A stretch of 64,000 bases of DNA from Serratia sarumanii (GCF_029962605.1 NZ_CP124750.1:4402001-4466000), one strand, 5' to 3'. Shown: positions 55,930 through 64,000, counted from the stretch's first letter. The notes: generated by a model not told the origin, from the sequence alone. Numbers and translations are program-made.

Positions 55930-56784
55930 ATGGTGCTGATGATTGTCAGCGGCCGTTCCGGTTCCGGAAAATCCGTCGCCTTGCGGGCGCTGGAAGACAT
56001 GGGTTTTTACTGCGTTGACAACCTGCCGGTGGTGCTGCTGCCGCAGCTCGCCAATACGCTGGCGGAACGCAATATCTCCGCGGCGGTCAGCATCGACGTG
56101 CGCAACATGCCGGAATCGCCGGAAGTGTTCGAATACGCGATGACTCAGCTGCCGGACAGCTTCTCGCCGCAGCTGCTGTTCCTCGACGCCGATCGCAACA
56201 CGCTGATCCGCCGTTACAGCGACACCCGCCGCCTGCACCCGCTCTCCAGCAAAAACCTGTCGCTGGAAAGCGCCATCGACGAAGAGAGCGATCTGCTCGA
56301 ACCGCTGCGCTCGCGGGCTGACCTGATTATCGATACCTCGGAAATGTCGGTGCACGAGCTGGCCGAAATGCTGCGCACCCGCCTGCTGGGCAAGCGTGAG
56401 CGCGAGCTGACCATGGTGTTCGAATCCTTCGGCTTCAAGCACGGCATCCCGATCGACGCCGACTACGTGTTCGACGTGCGCTTCCTGCCGAACCCGCACT
56501 GGGATCCGAAGCTGCGGCCGATGACCGGTCTGGATAAGCCGGTCGCGTCGTTCCTCGATCGCCATACCGAAGTGCACAACTTCATCTACCAGACCCGCAG
56601 CTACCTGGAGCAATGGCTGCCGATGCTGGAAACCAACAACCGCAGCTACCTGACGGTCGCCATCGGCTGTACCGGCGGCAAGCACCGCTCGGTGTACGTG
56701 GCGGAACAGCTGGCCGATTACTTCCGCTCGCGCGGCAAGAACGTGCAGTCGCGCCACCGCACGCTGGAAAAGCGCAAACAATGA
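55930..56784 (+). CDS. rapZ: RapZ, GlmZ sRNA adaptor and glucosamine-6-P sensor
   Basis: Targets GlmZ for RNase E cleavage and senses GlcN6P, controlling glmS. It has 284 residues, nearly identical to E. coli: Walker A GRSGSGKS (8-15), Walker B-like segment, and the C-terminal domain with [11 protein letters not shown] and a Lys/Arg-rich RNA-binding tail ([15 protein letters not shown]). It overlaps npr by four bases (ATGA). Confidence 0.98.
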   Translation: MVLMIVSGRSGSGKSVALRALEDMGFYCVDNLPVVLLPQLANTLAERNISAAVSIDVRNMPESPEVFEYAMTQLPDSFSPQLLFLDADRNTLIRRYSDTRRLHPLSSKNLSLESAIDEESDLLEPLRSRADLIIDTSEMSVHELAEMLRTRLLGKRERELTMVFESFGFKHGIPIDADYVFDVRFLPNPHWDPKLRPMTGLDKPVASFLDRHTEVHNFIYQTRSYLEQWLPMLETNNRSYLTVAIGCTGGKHRSVYVAEQLADYFRSRGKNVQSRHRTLEKRKQ

Positions 56785-57053
56785 CGGTCAAACAGACGGT
56801 TGAAATCAAAAACAAGCTGGGCATGCACGCGCGCCCGGCGATGAAACTGTTCGAGCTGGTACAAAGCTTCGACGCCGAAGTGATGCTGCGCAACGAAAGC
56901 GGCACCGAAGCCGAGGCCAGCAGCGTCATCGCGCTGCTGATGCTGGACTCCGCCCAGGGCCGGCATATCGAAGTCGAAGCGACCGGCCCCGACGAAGTCA
57001 ACGCACTGGAGGCGGTCGTCGAGCTGTTCAACTCCGGGTTTGATGAAGATTAG
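56781..57053 (+). CDS. npr: NPr (PtsO), nitrogen PTS phosphocarrier
   Basis: An HPr-like carrier of 90 residues with active His16 in GMHARPA and conserved Ser-region [15 protein letters not shown]. It passes phosphate from PtsP to PtsN. Last gene of rpoN-hpf-ptsN-rapZ-npr; the next gene is convergent. E. coli has yrbL after npr, which is absent here. Confidence 0.97.
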   Translation: MTVKQTVEIKNKLGMHARPAMKLFELVQSFDAEVMLRNESGTEAEASSVIALLMLDSAQGRHIEVEATGPDEVNALEAVVELFNSGFDED

Positions 57054-57086
57054 CCGCTGAGCCCAATCCCCCATATCCTCTCCCAC

Positions 57087-59003
57087 TCAGCTCCGGCTCA
57101 AGCAGTCCAGCGCCACCGCTTTAAAGCTGTCGAAGCTGTCGCTGCTCAGCAGGAGGCTCATTGAGCGTTCACGCACGAAGGTGACGAACAGCTCGTAGAT
57201 CGCCATCGCCTCTTCATAGTCGCTCTTGCTGATCGCCAGCAGGAAAATCACGTGCGCGACCTCGCCTTCTCCCCAGGCGACGCCCTGCGGCGCCAGCAGC
57301 GTCACCACCACGGTCTTTTTGGCCAGCAGCCCCAGCGAGTGCGGCAGCGCGATGCCCTCGCCCAGCAAGGTGGAGACGATCGCCTCGCGTTCGACCACCG
57401 ACGGATAAAAGTCCGCGCCGACGTACCCTTCCCGCTCCAGCTGGCCGCACACCCGGCTGAACAGTTCCGCCTGCGTCAGCGGCTCGTTGAGCACCATGAA
57501 ATGCTCGGCGTCGAAAAACTTCTCCAGCATGTACGGTCGGGTGCGATCCACCAGCACCAGCTTGCCCAGCTGCTCCAGCTGGTAATCGGTTGGGAACGGC
57601 GACATCACCACCACCGGCTTGTTCTTTTCGCCGATGCGGGCGGTGGAAATCACGAAGTCTTCGTCGATATGCGCAAGCATCTCGTAATCGCGCAGCGAGA
57701 CGATGCGCGTCATCACCAACTGCGGATACTTACGCGCAATCTGCGCCTGGATCATGCGCACCGTCGAGTTGCCGGTATCGCACACCAGCATCACCTGCGG
57801 GTGGCGTTCATAACCGATGTTGTAATGCCGCTCCAGCCCCACGCCGATGTGCAGCACCAGGTAGCCTATCTCATTCTCGCTCAGGGTATAGGGGGTGTAT
57901 TTGCCCCAGCTGGAGACCGCCGCCAGCGTCACGTCGTAAGCCATCGGATAGTGCTGCTTGATGTTGGCCAACAGCGGATTGGGGATATTGATCTGGTATT
58001 TCACCCGCGTAATCATGGTCTTGATATGGGTGAGCAGATCGGCCCGCAGCTGCTCGTCGCCCTGCAGGTTGTAGTTATAGTGTGCGTTGATGTAGGACAG
58101 GATGTAGTCCACCAGCGCTTCTTCATCGTCGGCGTTGATCTCGGTCGGCTGCACGTCCTGCACGCGCCGCGCGGCGATATTGACCCGCAGATAGGCCTCT
58201 TCGGCCATCGAGATCTCTTTGCCGGAGGCCGAACGCAGTTCCGCCGCCAGGCGGGTCGATACCTGGCGCACCGCGTCGTCGCCGTCTTCCACCTCGAAGT
58301 CCGGCAGCGGATAGCCGTCGTTGATGCGCCGCAGCGCCACCGCGCAGTAGAAGATCAGGTACTGCTCGCCCTCGTCGGTCAGGCGAATGGCGTATTGCGA
58401 CAGCAGCGGGTGCAGCAATCCGGCGAACGCCGCTACCTGCGGCTGCAGCAGGATCTCGTTGTTGAGCAGCGGGTTCTCGGCGTCGGCCAGCTGCAGTTGG
58501 AACAGCAGATCGGTCAGGCAGGCGCGGATCGCCATCTCCGTGCCGAACAGCTTCATGCCGTAACGCGGCTTGGTTTCAATCGTCAATTGATAGTGCGCCA
58601 GACGCTCTCTCACCTCAGCCATGTCGTTTTGCAACGTACCGCGGCTGACGAACCACTCGTCGGCCAGATCTTCCAGTTTAAGGGAGAAGGCTGAGGTCAA
58701 AAAACGCACCAGCAGATAATGCACACGCTCCTGCGCGCTGCGCGGGGTGGCATGCTTGCGGCGCTCCTGATGCTGCAGGGCGCTGAACAGCGCGGCGTTA
58801 TCGACCTGCAGGCGATAGCCGGCCCCGCGGTTATGCACGAAACGCGCGCCGTATTTGTCCAGAATCTCGTTCAGCGCGGTGATGTCCGCCCGCACCGTGC
58901 GGGTGGACACGGCGAAACGCTTCGCCAGCTCATCCTGCGGCAAAGTCTCGGTTTGCAAAGCATCGAACAAGTAAGCCAAACGCGGGTAAGGAAATCGCAC
59001 CAT
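57087..59003 (-). CDS. PRD-containing transcription regulator with EIIB and EIIA domains (BglG/MtlR type)
   Basis: A 638-residue PTS-controlled activator: N-terminal HTH_11 (about 5-60; FAVSTRTVRADITALNE), a second Mga-type HTH (about 90-160), PRD1 (about 190-285) and PRD2 (about 295-395, His326 and His385), a BglG-type EIIB domain with Cys408 (LVCDTGNST), and an EIIA-Fru-like domain with His555 (GIALPHSLG). PRD1 has Cys220 where a phosphorylatable His might be expected. The start at MVRFPYPRL (59003) is preferred. It is the last gene of the minus-strand accessory cluster and presumably its regulator. Confidence 0.9.
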   Translation of the reverse strand: MVRFPYPRLAYLFDALQTETLPQDELAKRFAVSTRTVRADITALNEILDKYGARFVHNRGAGYRLQVDNAALFSALQHQERRKHATPRSAQERVHYLLVRFLTSAFSLKLEDLADEWFVSRGTLQNDMAEVRERLAHYQLTIETKPRYGMKLFGTEMAIRACLTDLLFQLQLADAENPLLNNEILLQPQVAAFAGLLHPLLSQYAIRLTDEGEQYLIFYCAVALRRINDGYPLPDFEVEDGDDAVRQVSTRLAAELRSASGKEISMAEEAYLRVNIAARRVQDVQPTEINADDEEALVDYILSYINAHYNYNLQGDEQLRADLLTHIKTMITRVKYQINIPNPLLANIKQHYPMAYDVTLAAVSSWGKYTPYTLSENEIGYLVLHIGVGLERHYNIGYERHPQVMLVCDTGNSTVRMIQAQIARKYPQLVMTRIVSLRDYEMLAHIDEDFVISTARIGEKNKPVVVMSPFPTDYQLEQLGKLVLVDRTRPYMLEKFFDAEHFMVLNEPLTQAELFSRVCGQLEREGYVGADFYPSVVEREAIVSTLLGEGIALPHSLGLLAKKTVVVTLLAPQGVAWGEGEVAHVIFLLAISKSDYEEAMAIYELFVTFVRERSMSLLLSSDSFDSFKAVALDCLSRS

Positions 59004-59025
59004 TCTGTGTCCGTCAATCAGGCGA

Positions 59026-59047
59026 CCCGCCCGGCGAACCGGGCGGG
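59026..59047 (-). repeat. GC-rich hairpin between lactonase and regulator genes
   Basis: CCCGCCCGG/CCGGGCGGG is a 9-bp perfect stem with CGAA on the plus strand (TTCG on the minus), in the 51-base gap. No T-tract follows. Confidence 0.6.
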
Positions 59048-59054
59048 CCACGGG

Positions 59055-60269
59055 TTACTTCGGCGGCGGCAGAAACGCCATTTGCGAGGGGCTGCCGATC
59101 GGCAGATAGCCGCCCACAACGCTGAGTTTGCCGTCCGTCGGGTTTACGCTGAAGCGGGTGATGTTATCGCTGCGCTGGTTCAACGCATACAGATAGCGGC
59201 CATCCGGGCTCAGCGCCAGCGAACGCGGGTAATCGCCGCGCGTCCAGGTTTCCGCCACCGGTTTCAACTCACCGCCGGCGCCCACGCTGAACTGGGCAAT
59301 GCTGTTATGCAGCCGGTTGGCGACGTATAGCGTGTCGCCGTTCTTGCTGAGCGCCAGCCCCGAAGCGAAGCTGGTGCCCTGATAGTCGGCGGGCAGCGCG
59401 GAAACCGCATGCAGTTGTTTCAGAGTACCTTTTTGGCGATCAAAACGGTAGCTGGTCAACGTCGAGGCCTCTTCGTTCACCAGCAGCACGGTTTCTCCGT
59501 CCGGATGGAACACAAAGTGACGTGGACCCGCGCCGGCGGAAGAGGCGGCGATCCACGGTGGATCGTTCGGCGTCAGCCGGCCGCTCGTGGCGTCAAAGCG
59601 CCATTGGTAGATGCGATCCAACCCCAGATCGGTGGAGAACACGAACTTGCCGCTCGGATCGCTGGCGATCATATGGGCATGCGGGCCGTTGTGATCGCTG
59701 ATGGCGAAGCTGCCGTTCACCGCCGCCGCCGGTTTGGCCGCGCCCGCCGGGCCCTGCTGTTGCTGCACCGAGCTGGCGGCGCCCAGGCTGCCGTCCGCTT
59801 CGATCGGGAAAGCCGCCACGCTGCCGCTGACGTAGTTGGCCACCAGCAGATGGCGCCCGTCCGGTGTCGATGAGAGATACACCGGCCCCGCTCCCTGCGA
59901 ATCCACCTGGTTGAGCTGCGTCAGGCCGCCGTCGGCCGGATTGACCCGGTAAGCGGTGATGCCGCCGTGCTTGCCGCCGTTGAAATCGGCCACTTCGCTG
60001 GCGACATACAGCGTCTTGCCATCAGCGCCCAGCGTCAGCTGCGCCGGATTCGGCACTTTGCTGACCAGCGTAACCTGGCTCAGCGCGCCGCTGACCGGAT
60101 CGACCTGCACCCGGTAAACGCCTTCGCCGTTGGGATTGTAGGTGCCGATATAGGCGAAATGAGATGACGTGGAATTCATTGCATCCTCAGCATGCAGCGC
60201 CGGGCCGGTCACGGCCAGCAGCGCCAGGAACAACGCGGTGCGTCGGGTTGGAGCCTGCCAGTTTCGCAT
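59055..60269 (-). CDS. Exported lactonase-family beta-propeller protein
   Basis: A 404-residue protein of the Pgl (YbhE)-type lactonase family. Its signal peptide (cleavage near LHAED, residue 28) indicates periplasmic location, unlike the cytosolic 6-phosphogluconolactonase of E. coli. Repeated blade motifs are visible (YIGTYNPNGEGVY, LYVASE, PDGRHLLVANY, PSGKFVFSTDLGLDRIY, PDGRYLYALNQ), giving a seven-bladed propeller. ATG 60269 follows GAGG at good spacing; 13 upstream in-frame codons would disrupt the signal peptide. It lies in the same orientation as the dga-like genes. An aldonolactonase role is inferred. Confidence 0.82.
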   Translation of the reverse strand: MRNWQAPTRRTALFLALLAVTGPALHAEDAMNSTSSHFAYIGTYNPNGEGVYRVQVDPVSGALSQVTLVSKVPNPAQLTLGADGKTLYVASEVADFNGGKHGGITAYRVNPADGGLTQLNQVDSQGAGPVYLSSTPDGRHLLVANYVSGSVAAFPIEADGSLGAASSVQQQQGPAGAAKPAAAVNGSFAISDHNGPHAHMIASDPSGKFVFSTDLGLDRIYQWRFDATSGRLTPNDPPWIAASSAGAGPRHFVFHPDGETVLLVNEEASTLTSYRFDRQKGTLKQLHAVSALPADYQGTSFASGLALSKNGDTLYVANRLHNSIAQFSVGAGGELKPVAETWTRGDYPRSLALSPDGRYLYALNQRSDNITRFSVNPTDGKLSVVGGYLPIGSPSQMAFLPPPK

Positions 60270-60298
60270 AGTTATCCTCAGACCTGAGTATAGGTAAC

Positions 60299-60316
60299 GG
60301 CGCGGCATGCCGCGCC
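60299..60316 (-). repeat. Perfect 18-bp GC palindrome in the dgaF-lactonase gap
   Basis: GGCGCGGCATGCCGCGCC is fully self-complementary, lying midway in the 94-base gap. It has no T-tract, so it is more likely a processing or stability hairpin than a terminator. Confidence 0.6.
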
Positions 60317-60363
60317 AGGGGAAAGCCTTCGCCTCCCAGCCTTTACCTCATCCCATTGCGCGT

Positions 60364-61104
60364 TCAGCCCACCAGCTTTTTGGTCATCGCCAGCAGAGTT
60401 TTCACGTCCTGTGGGCGCGTATCGCCGCTGGCGGCGTCGATGATCGAACTGTAGATATGCGGGATCACGCGTTTCACGCCGGCCGCCAGCGCGATCTCGA
60501 CGATCGGCTCGTAGTTCTCCAGATCGATGCCGCCGGTCGGCTCCAGCATAAAGTCATGCTCGGCGCAGGCCTTGGCTACGTACTGATATTCGTCCTTGCA
60601 CTTCAGGCCGCCCATCGGGAAATACTTGATGGAGCTGCCGCCCATGTCTTTCAGCAGGGCGATGGCGGTTTCCACCGGCACGATGCCGTCCGGCGCCGCG
60701 GCGCTCAATGGGCCGGTAGAGATCTTCACCCAGCCAACGCGGCCGGTTGGCGACACCAGGCCGTTGACCACGCTGTCGTTCTGGCCCAGCAGCGCGCGGC
60801 TGGCGCCAACGCCGGTAAACACCTGGTTGACGTGCTGCGGCTGCACCTGCTGAGCGATCAGGCTGACCATCGCCGACTGCTTCGGATCGCCGGCGCCCAG
60901 GCCGACCGAGAGCGCGTTTTCGATCAGGCGCGCATAGCGCAGCATGTCGGTCACCGCGCTGTCGACGTCCGGGTAGTTCTTGGAGAGCACGCCCACCAGC
61001 ACATGGCCTTCCGCCGCGGCGTAGATGTCCTGCGCATTGGCTTTGGAGCCGGCCAGCACGTTCAGGCAGACGCGGTCGCGATAGTAGTTAGGCTGCAGCT
61101 TCAT
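60364..61104 (-). CDS. dgaF: DgaF-like KDGP aldolase
   Basis: A 246-residue TIM-barrel aldolase of the DgaF family, predicted to split 2-keto-3-deoxygluconate-6-phosphate into pyruvate and glyceraldehyde-3-phosphate. Visible landmarks are the Schiff-base candidate lysine in SSIKYFPMGGLKCKDEY and the PTGGIDLENYEPIV phosphate-binding segment. It overlaps dgaE by four bases (ATGA). The family pairing with DgaE is established for Salmonella D-glucosaminate catabolism; the exact substrate here is inferred. Confidence 0.88.
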   Translation of the reverse strand: MKLQPNYYRDRVCLNVLAGSKANAQDIYAAAEGHVLVGVLSKNYPDVDSAVTDMLRYARLIENALSVGLGAGDPKQSAMVSLIAQQVQPQHVNQVFTGVGASRALLGQNDSVVNGLVSPTGRVGWVKISTGPLSAAAPDGIVPVETAIALLKDMGGSSIKYFPMGGLKCKDEYQYVAKACAEHDFMLEPTGGIDLENYEPIVEIALAAGVKRVIPHIYSSIIDAASGDTRPQDVKTLLAMTKKLVG

Positions 61105-62219
61105 GCTTGTTTCTCCGTAAACAGGTTTTTGATACAGGTAAAGACGGTCATCAGCTGTTGCTCATCGACGCTGCGCACGTCGACCTCAATCTTGCCCTCG
61201 TTGGCCTTGTAGCCGCGGAAGTAGATGGCGATGTCGCCGGTTTTCAGCGCCTGGACGATGTCATAGGTCGACCGCCCCAGCACCGCTTCGTCGAAGGCGA
61301 TCTCGGCGCGGGCGATATCGCGGCCGGCGCTGTCCCAGACGGTTCTGGCGCTGACGCCGGTCAGGGTGTTGAGGCTGTCGAGGAACGGCGTCATCCGCGC
61401 CACCATCTGTTGCCCGGTGGTTTTCTCAAGCGTCAGATAGCTTTCGATCGCCTGCGTCAGGCCGAGGATGCCCTCTTTGCCGACCTTCATCGCCCGGCCG
61501 ATGCCGCCGGACTGCAGCTTCACCCACTCGACGTACTGTTTCTTGCCGATAACCAGGCCGCTGGTCGGCCCCTCGATGGCTTTGGCGCCACTGTAGATCA
61601 CCAGATCGGCTCCCATCTGGTAGTAACACATCAGATCTTCTTCCGCCGCGGCGTCGACGATCAGCGGCAGGTTATGCTTGCGCGCCACCACCGCCGCCTG
61701 TTCGACGGACAGAATGCTTTTCTGCACGCAGTGGTGCGATTTGACGTACAGGATCGCCGCCGTCTGCGGCGTGATGCAGGCTTCAATCTGCTCCGGCGAA
61801 CATTCGTTGGCGTAGCCCGCTTCCACCACCTTGCCGCCGCCCAGCGCCACCATGGTGTCCACCGGCGCGCCGAAGTTGACGTTGTGGCCGCGCGGCAACA
61901 CGATCTCACGCGGCACGGCGATCGGCGCCGAGTGCAGGTTCACCAGCAGATTGGCGTTATCTTTGACGATCACCGCCGCCACCGACTGGGCGATGCCCGC
62001 CGAGGCGCAGGAAACGATCACCGCGTCCTCCACGTTGAGCAGATCGGCGATGTAGGCGCCGGTCTTGTTGACCAGATCCTTGATTTCGAAATAGTGATTC
62101 AGGCCGTAGTCAACGGCGTCGATCACATCCTGGCGCGGCGTGGAAACGCCGAGAATGGTCATGCGGCCGGAGGTGTTGATCACCTGCTTCAAACCGTATT
62201 TTTCATAAATCGAAGACAT
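61101..62219 (-). CDS. dgaE: DgaE-like PLP-dependent ammonia-lyase
   Basis: A 372-residue SelA-fold enzyme. The PLP lysine is in YSGAKAIEGP (Lys213), preceded by the aspartate of LIVDAAAEED. The DgaE family eliminates ammonia from D-glucosaminate-6-phosphate to give 2-keto-3-deoxygluconate-6-phosphate. It overlaps the amidohydrolase gene by 17 bases and dgaF by 4, indicating tight coupling. Confidence 0.88.
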   Translation of the reverse strand: MSSIYEKYGLKQVINTSGRMTILGVSTPRQDVIDAVDYGLNHYFEIKDLVNKTGAYIADLLNVEDAVIVSCASAGIAQSVAAVIVKDNANLLVNLHSAPIAVPREIVLPRGHNVNFGAPVDTMVALGGGKVVEAGYANECSPEQIEACITPQTAAILYVKSHHCVQKSILSVEQAAVVARKHNLPLIVDAAAEEDLMCYYQMGADLVIYSGAKAIEGPTSGLVIGKKQYVEWVKLQSGGIGRAMKVGKEGILGLTQAIESYLTLEKTTGQQMVARMTPFLDSLNTLTGVSARTVWDSAGRDIARAEIAFDEAVLGRSTYDIVQALKTGDIAIYFRGYKANEGKIEVDVRSVDEQQLMTVFTCIKNLFTEKQA

Positions 62220-63342
62220 GGCTTGCCTCCCCTTGTTCGGTTAATAGGATTTCCCCGGCCACCACCGCGGCCAGCGGCACCAACAGCTGTTCGCCCTCGG
62301 CGGTTTGCCCTTCGGCGTCGGCGAACACCTGCGGTTCGCGGCGCAGTTCAAACAGCGTGAAATCGGCGTCATAGCCCGGCTCCAGCCGCCCTTTGCCGCT
62401 GAGCTGCAGCGCCGACGCGGCGTTCTCCGTCACGCAGGCGATCACCTGCGGCAGCGTCAGGCCGACGCTGAAAAATTTGGACATCACCGTCGCCAGGCTG
62501 TGCACCGGCCCGTTTATGCGGTTGCGGCAGTAAATATCGGAGCTGATGGTGTGCGGCAAAATGCCCAGCTTGATCGCCTGGCGCGCCACCTCGAAGCTGA
62601 AGCTGGCGGTGCCGTGCCCCACGTCGAGCAACACGCCGCGCCGCAGCGCGCGCTGGATCGACTCGCGCAGCGTGCCCGCCGGCGTCAGAATGCGGTTCGG
62701 TTTGCCGTTGTAGCAGTGGGTGATGATGTCGCCACGGGTCAGCAGATCGGCGATCTCGTCCAGATTCGGCGGGTTGTTGCCGATATGCACCATCAGCGGC
62801 AGCTGGCGGTTTTCCCACTGGATCTCTTTGGCCAACACCAGCGGCCGGGTGCCGTTCTTGCCCACCACGCTGCTGCTCATGCGCGCCTTGATGCCGATAA
62901 TGAAACCGGGATGGTTGGCGATGGCCTGGCCAGCCTCGCGCTTGTCGATGTCCGTCAACTCCGCCAGCTCGTTCTGCCGCAGCAGGCCGATGCGCGAGAT
63001 GTTGAGGAAGGCGAACACGTTGGTTTTGGCGCTGCGCGTCAGCTGATAAAAGGCGTCGATATCGTCGGCGCCGGTGCTGCCGGCATCGACCACGCTGGTG
63101 ACGCCGCTGGCGACGCCGACCCGATCCGGCTCGTCATGGTAAATCGGCGAGTCGGGATAGCAGTGCACGTGCGCATCGATCCAACCGGCGCTCAGGCGGC
63201 AGTTGCCCGCCAGATCCAGTTGGCGAACGGCGCTGACGTCCGCCGCCAGCCGCCCCACCGAGGCGATTTTGCCGTCTTTCACCGCCAGATCGATCAGCGT
63301 GTCGTCCGCCAGTCTGGCGCCTCTGATTACTAAGTCATACAT
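62203..63342 (-). CDS. Amidohydrolase/deacetylase-family metallohydrolase
   Basis: A 379-residue amidohydrolase with a complete binuclear metal site: HxH in DAHVHC (His58, His60), carbamylated-lysine candidate Lys152 (GIKARMSSS), His186 (MVHIGNN), His209 (ITHCYNG) and Asp269 (TISSDIY). Members of this group are found with DgaE/DgaF-like enzymes and are annotated as deacetylases. Here it would remove an N-acyl group before ammonia elimination (inference). Cytosolic. Its start follows GGAGCAAT. Confidence 0.87.
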   Translation of the reverse strand: MYDLVIRGARLADDTLIDLAVKDGKIASVGRLAADVSAVRQLDLAGNCRLSAGWIDAHVHCYPDSPIYHDEPDRVGVASGVTSVVDAGSTGADDIDAFYQLTRSAKTNVFAFLNISRIGLLRQNELAELTDIDKREAGQAIANHPGFIIGIKARMSSSVVGKNGTRPLVLAKEIQWENRQLPLMVHIGNNPPNLDEIADLLTRGDIITHCYNGKPNRILTPAGTLRESIQRALRRGVLLDVGHGTASFSFEVARQAIKLGILPHTISSDIYCRNRINGPVHSLATVMSKFFSVGLTLPQVIACVTENAASALQLSGKGRLEPGYDADFTLFELRREPQVFADAEGQTAEGEQLLVPLAAVVAGEILLTEQGEASHVFDL

Positions 63343-63366
63343 ACCGCATTGCTCCTGTTAGCCCGG

Positions 63367-63395
63367 GCGCCGCCGCATCGGGCGGCACCTGGCGC
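63367..63395 (-). repeat. Nested GC hairpin upstream of the amidohydrolase gene
   Basis: GCGCC/GGCGC (63367-63371 with 63391-63395) encloses GCCGC/GCGGC (63372-63376 with 63382-63386), with a four-base bulge. It lies in the 60-base gap between the membrane protein gene and the amidohydrolase gene. Confidence 0.55.
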
Positions 63396-63402
63396 AGGCC
63401 TC

Positions 63403-64000
63403 TCAAGAAATGGCTACCGGGAAGATCGCCCCCAGGATCATCGCGCCGAGGATCGCTCCGCCGGTGATCGGTTTACCCCAGATATAGAACAGCAGCGCGC
63501 CGAGCAGCGAACCGATGCCGATCGGGATCGAGGCGGTCATCGCCGACAGGATGATCAACGGCCCGAGGAAACGGCCCGACGAGTTGCCCGCGCCCATCAT
63601 CACGTCCGCCCCGTAGGTGGAGTTGCTCTGATTGATGGTGAATTTGCGCGCCAGGATGATCACGTAACCGATCGCCAGGCCGATGACCAGGCCGGTCACC
63701 AGCGAAGCGGCGAAGTTGGCGACCGGGAACACGATGCCGGCTCCCAGCAGCAGCGCCGGCACGCCCAGCCCAACGCCGGTCTGGATCGCGCCGCCGATGT
63801 CCAGGATGCCCACCAGCGAGCCTTCGATGATGCGCGCGAACAGGAAGCTGGCGCCGAACGCCGCCACCGCGCCGTATACGCCGGTATCCATCCCCGCCCG
63901 CAGCATGGAAACGAACGCCACTTCGTTAAAGGCGCCGATGCCGTACAGGTAATACATGTGCGTCCCGGCGAACACGCCGGAGGACAGCAGGCCAACAAAA
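63403..64000 (-). CDS. DUF4310-family membrane protein (5' end outside window)
   Basis: The last 199 residues of a polytopic inner-membrane protein with about six hydrophobic spans rich in Gly/Ala (for example GSFL-type and GIGSLLGALLFYIWGKPITG stretches). I recognise it as DUF4310, a family that accompanies DUF4311, DUF4312, a glycine-rich SFCGS protein, an amidohydrolase and DgaE/DgaF-like enzymes in Enterobacterales and Firmicutes. Transport is inferred only from topology and context. The real start lies beyond 64000; the in-frame GTG at 63975 is internal, because FVGLLSSG reads continuously before it. Confidence 0.8.
   Translation of the reverse strand, partial: FVGLLSSGVFAGTHMYYLYGIGAFNEVAFVSMLRAGMDTGVYGAVAAFGASFLFARIIEGSLVGILDIGGAIQTGVGLGVPALLLGAGIVFPVANFAASLVTGLVIGLAIGYVIILARKFTINQSNSTYGADVMMGAGNSSGRFLGPLIILSAMTASIPIGIGSLLGALLFYIWGKPITGGAILGAMILGAIFPVAIS

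Noticed and set aside
63403..63975. GTG at 63975 as the start of the DUF4310 gene
   Set aside because: The frame is open and reads hydrophobic family-like sequence to the window edge, so 63975 is internal and the gene is truncated by the window.

Overview
The window is chromosomal DNA from a GC-rich enterobacterium. Nearly every protein matches an Escherichia coli K-12 orthologue that I recognise from memory at high identity, but gene order and accessory genes fit Yersiniaceae, most likely Serratia (S. marcescens group). That assignment is inferred from protein recall and synteny; no database search was run. I see no rRNA, tRNA, IS element, prophage or CRISPR array. Two RNA genes are present: rnpB (RNase P RNA) and arcZ (Hfq sRNA).

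Layout. (1) 1-5.9 kb: rlmG (3' end outside the window), ygjP, ygjR, an extra class I glutamine amidotransferase, the Mn/pH-responsive alx leader with alx, and sstT. (2) 5.9-11.3 kb: hexuronate regulon, uxaCA divergent from exuT and exuR, with candidate ExuR operators and a CRP-like site. (3) 11.5-18.5 kb: yqjA-mzrA, yqjCDEK, yqjF, yqjG, yhaJ, yhaK (membrane homeostasis, ribosome hibernation and quinone/electrophile stress), plus a secreted protein I cannot identify. (4) 18.5-24.9 kb: rnpB, rsmI, lpoA, yraN, diaA, dolP, mtgA, elbB (translation fidelity, envelope and peptidoglycan). (5) 25-29.5 kb: arcZ, arcB, a periplasmic class A acid phosphatase, yhcC. (6) 29.5-36.1 kb: a long non-coding leader and gltBD (glutamate synthase). 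(7) 36.2-43.9 kb: a second unidentified secreted protein, sspAB, rplM-rpsI, zapE, zapG, degQ, degS. (8) 43.9-57.1 kb: murA, ibaG, the mlaFEDCB lipid-transport operon, yrbG, kdsD-kdsC-lptCAB (LPS synthesis and export), then rpoN-hpf-ptsN-rapZ-npr (sigma-54 and nitrogen PTS). (9) 57.1-64 kb: an accessory minus-strand cluster running out of the window.

The last region is the most interesting. In transcription order it encodes a DUF4310-type polytopic membrane protein (5' end outside the window), a metal-dependent amidohydrolase/deacetylase, a DgaE-like PLP ammonia-lyase, a DgaF-like KDGP aldolase, an exported beta-propeller lactonase-like protein and a PRD/EIIB/EIIA transcription regulator. The enzymes predict breakdown of an N-acylated 2-amino sugar acid to pyruvate and a triose phosphate. 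The uptake route is an uncharacterised membrane family instead of the sugar PTS used by the Salmonella dga operon. GC-rich hairpins occupy three of its intercistronic gaps.

Most of the rest is conserved housekeeping DNA. Its distinguishing features are the compact gene order relative to E. coli, the inserted accessory genes, and several regulatory RNAs and operators.
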